A stretch of DNA of 64,000 bases from Desulfobulbaceae bacterium (lineage in GTDB: Bacteria > Desulfobacterota > Desulfobulbia > Desulfobulbales > Desulfurivibrionaceae): NCBI GenBank assembly GCA_004332195.1, contig SJBG01000002.1, forward strand, positions 1 through 64,000. Direction: 5' to 3'. Within the stretch, counting starts at the first letter, position 1; each line of letters starts with the position of its first letter. Below, piece after piece: positions 52,542 to 61,377 of this stretch. The notes under the pieces were generated by a model, which saw only the letters and a program-made list of their open reading frames with translations, had not been told where the DNA came from and made no database searches. The position numbers were made by a program, and so were the translations under genes.

Positions 52542-53717
52542 ATGAAAGAACCGGAAGTCGACTACTGGATCACCACCATGCTGGAATCCCATGACCATGT
52601 CTCCGATTTGAACCTCACCGTGGGTCGTCCCCCGCAAGTGGAAGCCGCCGGTCGTCTCATCCCGGTGGCAGTCACCCCGCCGGTCAAGGAGTTGACCCCC
52701 TTCCAGACTGAAGTGTTCGCCCTTAATCTGATTAGAGGCAACAAACGGCTGCTCAACGACTTGATCGTACATGGTTCTTGCGACCTTTCCCATAGCCTGG
52801 AAGACAAAGCCCGCTTCCGGGTCAATATCTTTTACCAGAAGAACCATCTAACTACGATCCTACGACGCCTACCCCTCAGTATTCCAACCGTTGCCCAACT
52901 CAACCTGCCATCGATTGTCAACGAAGTGACCCGAGAGCGCAACGGCTTTGTTCTGATCACTGGGGCCAGTGGTGCAGGCAAATCCACCACCCTGGCCGCC
53001 TTGCTCGATAAGTTCAACGACGAACGGGCCGACCATATCGTCACTCTCGAAGACCCCATCGAATTCATCCATCCCCATAAACGAGCCACCTTCAATCAGC
53101 GGGAGCTGGGCAAAGATTTCGATAAGTTCGCTTCAGGCTTGCGGGCCGCCCTGCGCCAGGCCCCCAAGATTATTCTGGTTGGCGAAATGCGTGACCGACT
53201 CAGCTTAGAAATTGGCTTAGCGGCGGCGGAAACCGGTCATCTGGTACTCTCCACCCTCCACACTGTCAACGCGGGGCAAACCATCAGCCGAATTCTGGGC
53301 ATGTTCGAGCAAGAAGAACAGACCCAGATCCGCAACCGCCTGGTGGGTGTTATCCGTTGGGTGATTTGCCAACGCCTGTTGCCCAAGGTGGGCGGCGGTC
53401 GGGTAGCGGCCCTGGAAATCATGCGCAAGTCTCTGCGGATTAGCGACTTGATTATTCACGGTGAACGTGATGACAAAAATTTCTATGACGTTATCGCCTC
53501 TTCCCGGGCTTTCGGTGGGCAGACTTTTGATCAACACATACTGGAACTCTACGAGCAAGATTTGATCACCGAGGCAACCGCCGTCGCCTACTGTAGCCGC
53601 CGGAGCGTCATCAACCGTGGGCTGGACCAAATCAAAGCGGCCAAGGGCAAGGAAACCACTAAAATCAAGGATCTAGGCATGGAAGAAGTGGAAGAAATGG
53701 AAAGTCCGTATAGTTGA
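52542..53717 (+). CDS. PilT/PilU-family type IV pilus retraction ATPase-like protein
   Basis: The 391-aa protein has the PilT layout: an N-terminal PAS-like part (MLESHDHVSDLNLTVGRPPQ), Walker A GASGAGKSTT (usually GPTGSGKST in the family), the Asp box VTLEDPIEFIHPHKR, Walker B KIILVGEMRDRLSLEIGLAA and the His box GHLVLSTLHTVNAGQTISRI. It likely powers pilus retraction or twitching, or acts with an unknown assembly. It is longer than PilT and ends in an acidic tail (MEEVEEMES). The following zinc-ribbon gene starts about 120 bases later in the same direction and may belong with it. Confidence 0.85.
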   Translation: MKEPEVDYWITTMLESHDHVSDLNLTVGRPPQVEAAGRLIPVAVTPPVKELTPFQTEVFALNLIRGNKRLLNDLIVHGSCDLSHSLEDKARFRVNIFYQKNHLTTILRRLPLSIPTVAQLNLPSIVNEVTRERNGFVLITGASGAGKSTTLAALLDKFNDERADHIVTLEDPIEFIHPHKRATFNQRELGKDFDKFASGLRAALRQAPKIILVGEMRDRLSLEIGLAAAETGHLVLSTLHTVNAGQTISRILGMFEQEEQTQIRNRLVGVIRWVICQRLLPKVGGGRVAALEIMRKSLRISDLIIHGERDDKNFYDVIASSRAFGGQTFDQHILELYEQDLITEATAVAYCSRRSVINRGLDQIKAAKGKETTKIKDLGMEEVEEMESPYS

Positions 53718-53835
53718 TGAGTAAGCCTTGAGCGGCAAAAAACCCCGCGGCCGGCTTCGACCACGGTTTGTCGAGATAACTTACCCGGACCGAGCAAGGA
53801 CCGGCAAGAATGACAAACAGGAGGATGAGAATCAG

Positions 53836-54630
53836 ATGTTGTTATCGTGTCCACACTGCTTAAACAAGCTGCAACCGACCGCAGCTCAGCAGGAAAAGAT
53901 TAAACAGGCCCTGCGCGAACTGCCGACCGGAAAAGTCCTAAAAATCAGCTGCCCCACCTGCAAGGAGTCCATCCACCTGAACCAGGCCGACAACCTGATA
54001 AGCATAACCGATTCCACCAGAGAAGAAACAGCAACCCCATCAGCGGCGGCGGTGGCGCAATCCGTAGCTGCGGCGGTCAAGGTTGCCCCGATGGCCCCGG
54101 AACCACCAAATATCACCTGGCTACAATCCGGAAAGATGGTGGACGAAGACCAGGCGCTCAAGGGCGATCGCCTGGCCATGGTCCTGATGACTGCCGATGA
54201 AAAGCGCACGTTGGTGACTAAGGCCCTGGAGGATTTGGATTATCAGGTAGAATTTCCAGTCTCGGTCGAGGACGCAAAAAAAAGGATGCGCTTTGTTAAT
54301 TTCGCCGCGGTGGTATTCAGCTCGGCTTTTGCGAGTGCGAGCGCGAGCGTAAATGCGGGCGCAAGCGCCAAGCTTGAAGTCTCGGATTTTCATCTCCACA
54401 TGACTAAACTGCCCATGGCCGGTCGCCGCCTGATGCTCTACATACTGATCAGTCCAGACTTCAATACCCTTTATGATCTGGAAGCCTTAGCTTACAGCGC
54501 CAACCTGGTGGTCAACGAAAAAGATCTCGCCCAAATGTCCCTGATTCTCAAAAAGGCCCTCCAGGATTACCATGACCTTTTCGGCTCCTATCTCGAGGCA
54601 TTGCGCGCCCACCACGGTAATCTGGGGTAG
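53836..54630 (+). CDS. Zinc-ribbon unknown protein paired with the PilT-like gene
   Basis: The start is taken at MLLSCPHCLNKL (AGGAGG 11 bases before); an upstream frame to 53728 exists. A CPHC...CPTC zinc ribbon lies at residues about 5-49, then an Ala-rich linker. A globular part of about 150 residues resembles a receiver-like or response-domain fold (GDRLAMVLMTADEKRTLVTK, VNFAAVVFSS), and the tail is helical. A Ser/Ala repeat (FASASASVNAGASA) interrupts the second half. No family is recognised. A pilus or motility link is inferred from position only. Confidence 0.65.
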   Translation: MLLSCPHCLNKLQPTAAQQEKIKQALRELPTGKVLKISCPTCKESIHLNQADNLISITDSTREETATPSAAAVAQSVAAAVKVAPMAPEPPNITWLQSGKMVDEDQALKGDRLAMVLMTADEKRTLVTKALEDLDYQVEFPVSVEDAKKRMRFVNFAAVVFSSAFASASASVNAGASAKLEVSDFHLHMTKLPMAGRRLMLYILISPDFNTLYDLEALAYSANLVVNEKDLAQMSLILKKALQDYHDLFGSYLEALRAHHGNLG

Positions 54631-54685
54631 TTAAAAAAACGGGAACCCCGGCTTGGGCCGCAAAATGGCAAAACGGGATGGGTGG

Positions 54686-56299
54686 TTATCGGCCGTAGAT
54701 ATCGTCGAAACGCTCGATGTCGTCCTCGCCGAGATAGCTGCCCGACTGAACTTCGATGATTTCCAGTGGAATAAGTCCGGGGTTGCGCAGTCGGTGCCGG
54801 ACCCCAACCGGAATGAAGCTCGACTGGTTTTCACTGAGCAAGACGGTATTATCGCCGGTGACGACCTCGGCGGTGCCCTTGACCACCACCCAGTGCTCGG
54901 CCCGGTGATAATGGCACTGAAGGGACAGGGAGGCCCCGGGATTAACCACGAGTCTTTTAACCTGAAATCGTTCCGCGATGTCCACACATTCATAGGAACC
55001 CCAGGGCCGAAAAACCCGGCGATGGAGAACCGCCTCGTTCCGGCCCTGCCGCTTCAACTCTCGAACTAACTCCTTGACCTCTTGCACCCGGTCGCGACTG
55101 GCCACCAGCACCGCATCGGTGGTTTCCACCACTACCAGGTCATCAACTCCCAGCAGGGCCAGCAGGCGGCTTTCGGCTTGAACGTAGCAACTGCGGCTGT
55201 CCCGAACCATCACCTGGCCCTGAAAAACATTGCCATCCCCATCCTTATCCCCGATATTCCAAAGGGTATTCCAAGAGCCGATATCACTCCAACCGCAAGC
55301 CAGAGGCAGAACCGCCGCCTCGCTGGTTCGCTCCATTACCGCGTAATCAAGGGAAAGGGCGGGGGCGGCGGTGAAGGTTTTTTCCTCCAAACGGATAAAG
55401 TCAAGATCCCGAACCATCAACCCGTGCGATCTGGTCACTTGGCGGACCATTTCCGGCTCAAACTCGGCTAACTGAGTCAATAAATTCGAGGCCCGGAAGA
55501 TAAACATCCCGCTGTTCCATAAGTAGCCCTGCTCCACATAGCTCTGCGCCGTTGCGGCATCTGGCTTTTCGACAAAACGAGTCACTGCGTAAGCCAACCA
55601 ACTCTCCGCGTGATCATTTAGAGAGTTAAGACCGGACGTCAAACTGCTTGTTACCTGCCCCACCTCTGCTTTGAGCGCCGAAATGGGAGTATCGTTGTGA
55701 TCGCCGGCACTGCCGTGGTCGCGGTTACTGCTATCGTTATTATTGCTGTTGCGGTGAGAGTGAGGGTGGGGGTCATCAACCTCGGGCGCAACCGGGGAGG
55801 TGGCAACGGACTTTGCCAAAGGCCGACCGCGCTGAATATAGCCGTAACCGGTTTCCGGACGATCCGGAACTATACCAAAGGTGACCAAGTAGCCGTCCTC
55901 AGCCCGGGAGGCTCCCGCCGCCACAGCCATGGCAAAAACATCGACCTGCTCGACTAAGTGATCGGAGGGTAAGACCAGCAGCAGAGGATCTTCGCCTTTG
56001 GCCCTGGCTTGCAGGGCGGCGGCGGCAACGGCCGGAGCGGTATCCCGACCCACCGGCTCGATGATGATATCGGCCTTCACCCCGATGGCCCGCAACTGTT
56101 CGGCCACCATAAAACGATGGGCCTCGATGCAAACCACGATGGGTCGTCCAACCTCGGACAACCGCTCGACCCGGCGCAGGGTCTGCTGGAGCATGGTTTC
56201 TTTGCCCACTAACGACAACAACTGTTTGGGATAAAGCTCCCGCGACAACGGCCAGAGGCGAGTCCCGAAACCACCGGCCAGTAAAACCGGAATAATCAT
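54686..56299 (-). CDS. manC: Mannose-1-phosphate guanylyltransferase / mannose-6-phosphate isomerase
   Basis: The bifunctional enzyme makes GDP-mannose and interconverts mannose- and fructose-6-phosphate for surface polysaccharide. The nucleotidyltransferase signature PVLLAGGFGTRLWPLSRELY is at residues about 4-23 (usually GGSGTRLWPLSR), with GYGYIQRG, FVEKPD and WNSGMFIFRAS later. The C-terminal cupin has RPWGSYECVDIAERFQVKRL, HYHRAEHWVVVKGTA and QSGSYLGEDDIERFDDIYGR. The 537 aa exceed the usual 475 because of a polar stretch after GYGYIQRG, rich in His, Asn, Ser and Asp (around 175-215). It lies 89 bases downstream of glmS. Confidence 0.92.
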   Translation of the reverse strand: MIIPVLLAGGFGTRLWPLSRELYPKQLLSLVGKETMLQQTLRRVERLSEVGRPIVVCIEAHRFMVAEQLRAIGVKADIIIEPVGRDTAPAVAAAALQARAKGEDPLLLVLPSDHLVEQVDVFAMAVAAGASRAEDGYLVTFGIVPDRPETGYGYIQRGRPLAKSVATSPVAPEVDDPHPHSHRNSNNNDSSNRDHGSAGDHNDTPISALKAEVGQVTSSLTSGLNSLNDHAESWLAYAVTRFVEKPDAATAQSYVEQGYLWNSGMFIFRASNLLTQLAEFEPEMVRQVTRSHGLMVRDLDFIRLEEKTFTAAPALSLDYAVMERTSEAAVLPLACGWSDIGSWNTLWNIGDKDGDGNVFQGQVMVRDSRSCYVQAESRLLALLGVDDLVVVETTDAVLVASRDRVQEVKELVRELKRQGRNEAVLHRRVFRPWGSYECVDIAERFQVKRLVVNPGASLSLQCHYHRAEHWVVVKGTAEVVTGDNTVLLSENQSSFIPVGVRHRLRNPGLIPLEIIEVQSGSYLGEDDIERFDDIYGR

Positions 56300-56388
56300 A
56301 ATTTCACCCTTAAACTTTCACCGCAGATCCATTAGGATTCACTCAGAAATAAATGTAACCGCTAACGACATTAACCGGAGCTGCGCGA

Positions 56389-58242
56389 CTACTCCACGGT
56401 AACGCTTTTGGCCAGATTCCGAGGCTGATCCACGTCACAGCCCCGCAGCCTGGCCATCTGATAGGCCAGCAACTGCAAAGGAATAGCGTAAACAATCGGC
56501 GTAATGTCCGGCGCCACCACCGGCAGATAAACGACATGGCGGCTGAGTCGAGCAAGATTTTTATCTCCCCGGCTGCCCAGCAGAATCAGACGGGCATGGC
56601 GGGCCTTGACCTCCTCGACATTGGCGATCATCTTTTCGTAAACTCCATTCTGGGGCGCTAGGGCCAGCACCGGCATATCCCGGTCGAGTAAGGCGATGGG
56701 GCCATGCTTCATTTCGCCGGCGGCATAACCTTCGGCATGGATGTACGATATTTCCTTGAGTTTCAGGGCTCCTTCCAGAGCTATGGGAAAATTATTCCCC
56801 CGTCCCAGGAAAAGAAAATCCCGACATTTAGCAAAATCTTCAGCCAACCGCGCCATCTCGGTCTGCCAATTCTCCAGTTCCTGCTCCAACAGCGCCGGCA
56901 GCTCCACCAAAGATTCGATCATAGTCTGGCGTTCCTGGGCCGTCATCACCCCCCGCACCTGGGCCAAATAAAGGGTCAGGAGAAAAAGGGCCACCAGTTG
57001 ACAGGTAAAGGCCTTGGTGGACGCCACCCCGATCTCAGGCCCGGCATGGGTATAAATAGTGCCATGCGCCTCCCTGGTAATGGTGCTGCCTAAAACATTG
57101 CAAATTGCCACCACTCGGGCGCCGGACTTAAGGGCCAGGCGCGTGCCGGCCAGGGTGTCGGCGGTTTCTCCGGACTGAGAGATTGGCACCACCAGGACTT
57201 TTTTATCCAGCAGCAGATGACGGTAACGAAACTCCGAAGCGATATCCACCTCCACCGGAATTCCGACCCATCTCTCCAGCCAGTACTTGGCCACCAAGGC
57301 GGCATGCCAGGAGCTGCCACAAGCCACCAGAACTATCCGCCGCAATCCTTTAAGCTCGCGATCGAAAAGAGCCATTTCCGGCAGGCTGATCTGGCCGGTT
57401 TCCAAATCCACCCGCCCCCGGAAAGTACTTAAAATCGCCTGGGGTTGCTCGAAAATTTCCTTGAGCATGAAGTGAGCGTAGCCGGACTTTTCAGCCATGG
57501 TCGGACTCCAGTCGATGGTATGAATCTTTTTTTTCACTATCCGGTCGCTGCTCAACTTGCGGACGGTGCAACCGTCGGCCCGCACTTCCGCCAACTCCTG
57601 ATCTTCAAGAAAAATCACCTGGCGGGTGTAGGGCAGCAGGGCCGGAATATCGGAGGCCAGCAGACAACCACCGCCCTCCTCTTCAAGGCCCAAAACCAGC
57701 GGACTTTGCCAGCGAGCAGCGACCAGCAGCTCCGGCTCCCCGTTCCACATTACCCCCATCGCGTAGGAACCGTGAACTTTTTTCAAGGCCCGGCGAACCG
57801 CCGCCGTCAGGCTGCTCCGATCACCGGCCAATGCTTCCTCAATCAGATGAGCTAACACTTCGGTGTCGGTTTCCGAACGAAAAACATGACCGCCGGCCTG
57901 CAATTCTTCCCGCAAGGTATGATGGTTTTCAATAATCCCGTTATGGACTACCACCAATTCCCCGTTACAATCGCTGTGGGGGTGGGCGTTGAGCTCTGAG
58001 GGGGAGCCGTGGGTGGCCCAGCGAGTATGGCCCAGGCCGATATGACTGGTGAACTTTCGTACCCGATCAAGTTTGGCCTCCAGGTTGGCCAGCTTGCCTT
58101 GAGCCCGGTGTTTAATCAGGCAACCTTTTTCCAGATAAACCAGGCCGGCCGAATCATAGCCCCGGTATTCCAGACGTTTGAGGCCCTCCAGGAGAACCGG
58201 CACTGCGCACCGCGACCCGACATAACCGACAATTCCACACAT
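56389..58242 (-). CDS. glmS: Glutamine--fructose-6-phosphate aminotransferase (isomerizing)
   Basis: GlmS (617 aa) makes glucosamine-6-phosphate, the entry to cell-wall amino sugars. The N-terminal Ntn glutaminase starts with the nucleophile Cys (MCGIVGYVGSR) and has EYRGYDSAGLVYLEKG, GLGHTRWATHGSPSELNAHP and VVVHNGIIENHHTLREEL. The two SIS domains hold LVACGSSWHAALVAKYWLER and ISQSGETADTLAGTRLALKS, with the C terminus ending DVDQPRNLAKSVTVE. It is of normal length, with no insert. A glmS ribozyme was looked for upstream but not seen. Confidence 0.96.
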   Translation of the reverse strand: MCGIVGYVGSRCAVPVLLEGLKRLEYRGYDSAGLVYLEKGCLIKHRAQGKLANLEAKLDRVRKFTSHIGLGHTRWATHGSPSELNAHPHSDCNGELVVVHNGIIENHHTLREELQAGGHVFRSETDTEVLAHLIEEALAGDRSSLTAAVRRALKKVHGSYAMGVMWNGEPELLVAARWQSPLVLGLEEEGGGCLLASDIPALLPYTRQVIFLEDQELAEVRADGCTVRKLSSDRIVKKKIHTIDWSPTMAEKSGYAHFMLKEIFEQPQAILSTFRGRVDLETGQISLPEMALFDRELKGLRRIVLVACGSSWHAALVAKYWLERWVGIPVEVDIASEFRYRHLLLDKKVLVVPISQSGETADTLAGTRLALKSGARVVAICNVLGSTITREAHGTIYTHAGPEIGVASTKAFTCQLVALFLLTLYLAQVRGVMTAQERQTMIESLVELPALLEQELENWQTEMARLAEDFAKCRDFLFLGRGNNFPIALEGALKLKEISYIHAEGYAAGEMKHGPIALLDRDMPVLALAPQNGVYEKMIANVEEVKARHARLILLGSRGDKNLARLSRHVVYLPVVAPDITPIVYAIPLQLLAYQMARLRGCDVDQPRNLAKSVTVE

Positions 58243-58348
58243 CTAGCCAATACCCTCCGTTGTTACGTGCAAAAAATAAGGGTCAAGATTCAAGATTGCT
58301 CAACCATCTCAGATCACCGGGACGATTAAACTTAGCAAAATTCGGAGC

Positions 58349-58457
58349 CGTAAAAGTTCACCAGCACCTCAGATTCGTTCATTTGGAACTCCGAGGCATA
58401 GTTTACTATGCGAGAAGTTCAAAATGGGCGAAGATGGGGTGCTGGTGAACCTTTACG
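58349..58457. repeat. Large near-perfect palindrome with CGTAAA/TTTACG ends
   Basis: Two arms of about 53 bases pair almost completely: the left starts CGTAAAAGTTCACCAGCACC and the right, reversed, starts CGTAAAGGTTCACCAGCACC. Both continue with related ATTCGTTCATTTGGAACT / CTTCGCCCATTTTGAACT and a shared GCATAGT next to the centre GTTTAC. It begins directly after the cysteine desulfurase stop and can act as a terminator hairpin. The ends resemble those of the palindrome at 43476. Confidence 0.85.
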
Positions 58458-58458
58458 T

Positions 58459-59607
58459 TCAAACAAAACCCTGGCGTGATCGACCCACCACAATCGGCAA
58501 CACCGCCAGTAAGGCCTCGACCTCCGCTGCGTTGTTTGAGCGACTCAGGCTGATTCGTAAGGTACCATGACGAAAAGTCTCCGGCACCGCCATCGCCGTC
58601 AGGACCGGCGAAGGATCAAGGTCGCCACTGTGACAGGCGGCGTGCGCCGAGACCGCAAAACCTCGGTCGTCGAGATCCTGAACCATCTGGGCCGATGAAC
58701 AATACTCGAAGCTGACATTGACCGTGTTGGTCAACCGTAAGGCCCCTGCTCCGTTGATCCGAACCCCGGGACAGGTCCGAGCAATCCCCTCCTCCAGCCG
58801 TCGCTGCAGTTTGGCCATTGCCGCGCGACCGCCGGCGACCAGATGGCGGCTCGCCAGCTCACAGGCTAAACCAAAGCCGGCAATTCCAGCCACGTTTTCC
58901 GTCCCCGCCCGTCGGCCCATCTCCTGATCAGCTCCCATCACCAGGGAGCTTACCGGGGCCGCCTGATCCAAATAAAGGGCCCCGCAACCCTTAGGGCCAT
59001 GCAACTTGTGGGCGGACAGGCTCAGGTAATCCACCGGCCACTCATCCACCCGAATCTCCTCTTTACCAGCCAATTGCACGGCATCACAATGAAAAAGCAC
59101 ACCTTTTCGCCGACAAATCGCCCCCAACTCAGCCACATCCCAGATAACCCCAGTCTCATTGTTGGCCGCCAACAGAGAAACCAGCACGGTATCGGGCCGG
59201 ATGGCGGCAGCCAAATCGGCGGGATTAAGCTGACCGATCCCGTCCACCGGCAGCAGCTCCAATTCATAGCCCTGGGTCCGCAAAAAATCAAGGGGCTTAA
59301 GGACTGAGGGGTGTTCCACCCGGGAGGCGACGAGATGGCGCCCTTGGGGCCGGGCCATTACCGCGCTGAAAATCGCCTGACAGTTGGCCTCGCTGCCCCC
59401 ACTGGTAAAAACCACCCGATCCGGGACACAACCGAGCATCTCCGCGACCTGATCGCGAGAGGTTTCCACTAGGCGCCGGGCCGCTTCTCCGAAAAAATGG
59501 CCGCTAGATGGATTGCCAAAGTCTTTCTCCAGGCACTGGCGCATAACTTCGAGCACTTCCGGCCCCAGGGGGGTGGTGGCATTATTGTCAAAATAAACTC
59601 GCCGCAT
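58459..59607 (-). CDS. Cysteine desulfurase (NifS/IscS-like)
   Basis: The 382-aa PLP enzyme removes sulfur from cysteine for Fe-S and thio-tRNA synthesis. It has YFDNNATTPLGPEVLEVMRQ at the start, TSGGSEANCQAIFSAVM, HCDAVQLAGKEEI, the PLP lysine in LSLSAHKLHGPKGCGALYLD, and the persulfide-forming Cys in SAHAACHSGDLDPSPVL. GTLRISLSRSN closes it. Lying 73 bases downstream of nadA on the same strand, it most likely supplies sulfur for NadA's cluster and perhaps for MnmA. Confidence 0.93.
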   Translation of the reverse strand: MRRVYFDNNATTPLGPEVLEVMRQCLEKDFGNPSSGHFFGEAARRLVETSRDQVAEMLGCVPDRVVFTSGGSEANCQAIFSAVMARPQGRHLVASRVEHPSVLKPLDFLRTQGYELELLPVDGIGQLNPADLAAAIRPDTVLVSLLAANNETGVIWDVAELGAICRRKGVLFHCDAVQLAGKEEIRVDEWPVDYLSLSAHKLHGPKGCGALYLDQAAPVSSLVMGADQEMGRRAGTENVAGIAGFGLACELASRHLVAGGRAAMAKLQRRLEEGIARTCPGVRINGAGALRLTNTVNVSFEYCSSAQMVQDLDDRGFAVSAHAACHSGDLDPSPVLTAMAVPETFRHGTLRISLSRSNNAAEVEALLAVLPIVVGRSRQGFV

Positions 59608-59680
59608 ACTCCGTGCCTCACGATAAGAACAAGTGAAGATGCGAAAGAACGTTCGCCAGGGCTATTAAGTTTAGCGAAAT

Positions 59681-60775
59681 TCAGATCTTCAACATCCGGT
59701 CCAGGGCCAGCCGGGCTGCCGCCGCCGTCGCAGCCGGGACCCTGATCCGGTTGACCACCCGGTCATCGGCCAGATTATCCAAGACCCAAAGCAGATAGGC
59801 GGGTTTGATTCGGTACATCGTGGAACAAAGACATTGAAAGGGCGCAAGAGAGTGAACCTCCTTGTCGGGATTCCGGTCCTGCAGGCGACGCACCAGATTA
59901 ATTTCGGTGCCAACCGCCCATTTGGCTCCAGTCGGCGATTGGTTGACCGTCTGAATGATGGTCTCGGTGGAACCGTACTCATCGGCCAGGCGCACCACTT
60001 CCCGGCGGCACTCGGGATGCACGATAATCCGAACCTGAGGGTCACGACGCCGCCAGGCCTGTACATGTTTCGCCTGAAACTGCAAATGGACCGTACAGTA
60101 GCCATCCCAAAGGATGACTCGGGCCCGTCGAACCTGATCCGGACTGTTGCCGCCCAAAATCCGGCCCCGACGCCAGAGCAGAACCTCATTGTCGGCAATG
60201 CCGATAGCGGCGGCGGAATTGCGGCCTAAATGTTCGTCGGGGAAAAAAAAGACCCGCTCACCTCGAGTTAAGGCCCACCGTAAAACGCGCTCGGCATTGG
60301 ACGAAGTGCAAACCGATCCGCCCTTCTCCCCTACCAGGGCCTTGATTTCAGCCGAGGAATTAACATAGGTCACCGGCACCAGGTTGGCAACGGCGATATG
60401 AGCGGCCAGTTCCTGCCAGGCCCGCTGGACCTCGGATCGAGAGGCCATATCGGCCATGGGACAACCGGCCCGCAGATCGGGCAGAAAAACCTGTTGTCGG
60501 TCGGAAGTAAGAATATCCGCCGCCTCGGCCATAAAGTGGACACCGCATAAGACAACCAGGCTTTTATTGCGGTTTTCCGCGGCGCTCCGAGCCAACTTGA
60601 GCGAGTCGCCGCTAACATCGGCATAACGAAATACCGCCTCTTGCTGATAGTGATGACAAAGCAGGAGCAGACGATCGGCCAACTCCTCCTTGCGGGCGAT
60701 AATTCTCTGGTGGAGAGTTTCCGGGCTTTGACCCAGGTAAGCCTCGCCGATATCGACTTGCACCGGTGGTTTCAT
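59681..60775 (-). CDS. nadA: Quinolinate synthase A
   Basis: NadA (364 aa) condenses iminoaspartate and dihydroxyacetone phosphate to quinolinate in NAD synthesis with an oxygen-sensitive [4Fe-4S] cluster. The three ligand cysteines are identifiable: in VVLCGVHFMAEAADIL, in GGSVCTSSNAERVL and in APFQCLCSTMYRI. Also VFFFPDEHLGRN and VHPECRREVVRLADEYGSTE. nadB and nadC are not in the window. Confidence 0.94.
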   Translation of the reverse strand: MKPPVQVDIGEAYLGQSPETLHQRIIARKEELADRLLLLCHHYQQEAVFRYADVSGDSLKLARSAAENRNKSLVVLCGVHFMAEAADILTSDRQQVFLPDLRAGCPMADMASRSEVQRAWQELAAHIAVANLVPVTYVNSSAEIKALVGEKGGSVCTSSNAERVLRWALTRGERVFFFPDEHLGRNSAAAIGIADNEVLLWRRGRILGGNSPDQVRRARVILWDGYCTVHLQFQAKHVQAWRRRDPQVRIIVHPECRREVVRLADEYGSTETIIQTVNQSPTGAKWAVGTEINLVRRLQDRNPDKEVHSLAPFQCLCSTMYRIKPAYLLWVLDNLADDRVVNRIRVPAATAAAARLALDRMLKI

Positions 60776-60836
60776 AATTGTAGGGTTTTATAGTTGCAGA
60801 GTTGCAGGGTTACAATGATTCAAGAACAAAGAAAAA

Positions 60837-61193
60837 TCAGACTTCGTCCACTTTTTCCTCGACTTTTTCCTCGAAAGCCGGCGCCTTGGCGTAGGATTGA
60901 CGGCGCTTGCGCTGAAACTCCTTTAACTGTAGGCCCAGGGTATCGAAAGCCTCGCCCAGAATGGTTAGCACCGATTCGCCCTTACGACTTACCACCACGG
61001 TATCGCCAGGGACTCCCGCCACCAGGCGGACTTCGTAGCCACCACTCTTGTGACCGGCGGTTTCCTCAATGTTCACTCGCAGGCGATGAACCGAGCCAGC
61101 ATGATGACGAAGCAACCGCGCCTTTTCGATATCGATCTTTTCCTGCCAAGCCTTGCGAATATTCAAATTGCGGCCTTCAACCTGAAACTCCAT
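60837..61193 (-). CDS. Ribosome hibernation / HPF-RaiA family protein
   Basis: The start is taken at MEFQVEGRNLNIRKAWQEKI (about 118 aa); the frame opens 28 codons earlier. It has the short HPF/YfiA-like fold with DIEKARLLRHHAGSVHRLRV and GYEVRLVAGVPGDTVVVSRK, and an acidic tail (EEKVEEKVDEV). Such proteins bind the 30S subunit and silence ribosomes in starvation. The usual long-form dimerisation domain is missing. It lies between nadA and mnmA in a minus-strand series. Confidence 0.8.
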   Translation of the reverse strand: MEFQVEGRNLNIRKAWQEKIDIEKARLLRHHAGSVHRLRVNIEETAGHKSGGYEVRLVAGVPGDTVVVSRKGESVLTILGEAFDTLGLQLKEFQRKRRQSYAKAPAFEEKVEEKVDEV

Positions 61194-61377
61194 ACGCTTT
61201 CCCCCTAGTAATTGAATGTGGATGATTAAACAAAAAAACGGCAAAAACACCTGCTCTTTGCCGCACTTACAACGCAAAACCGCAGACTCAGGCGAGTTGA
61301 TAAAAGATGACGCTGAGATTATCGTAGTAGGATCACCATAGTGGGATTTAGACCACAGGTCAAGTTAAGGCCTGGGG

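Noticed and set aside
58243-58348. glmS ribozyme upstream of glmS
   Set aside because: No double-pseudoknot core could be matched by eye, and the ribozyme is mostly limited to Gram-positive lineages.
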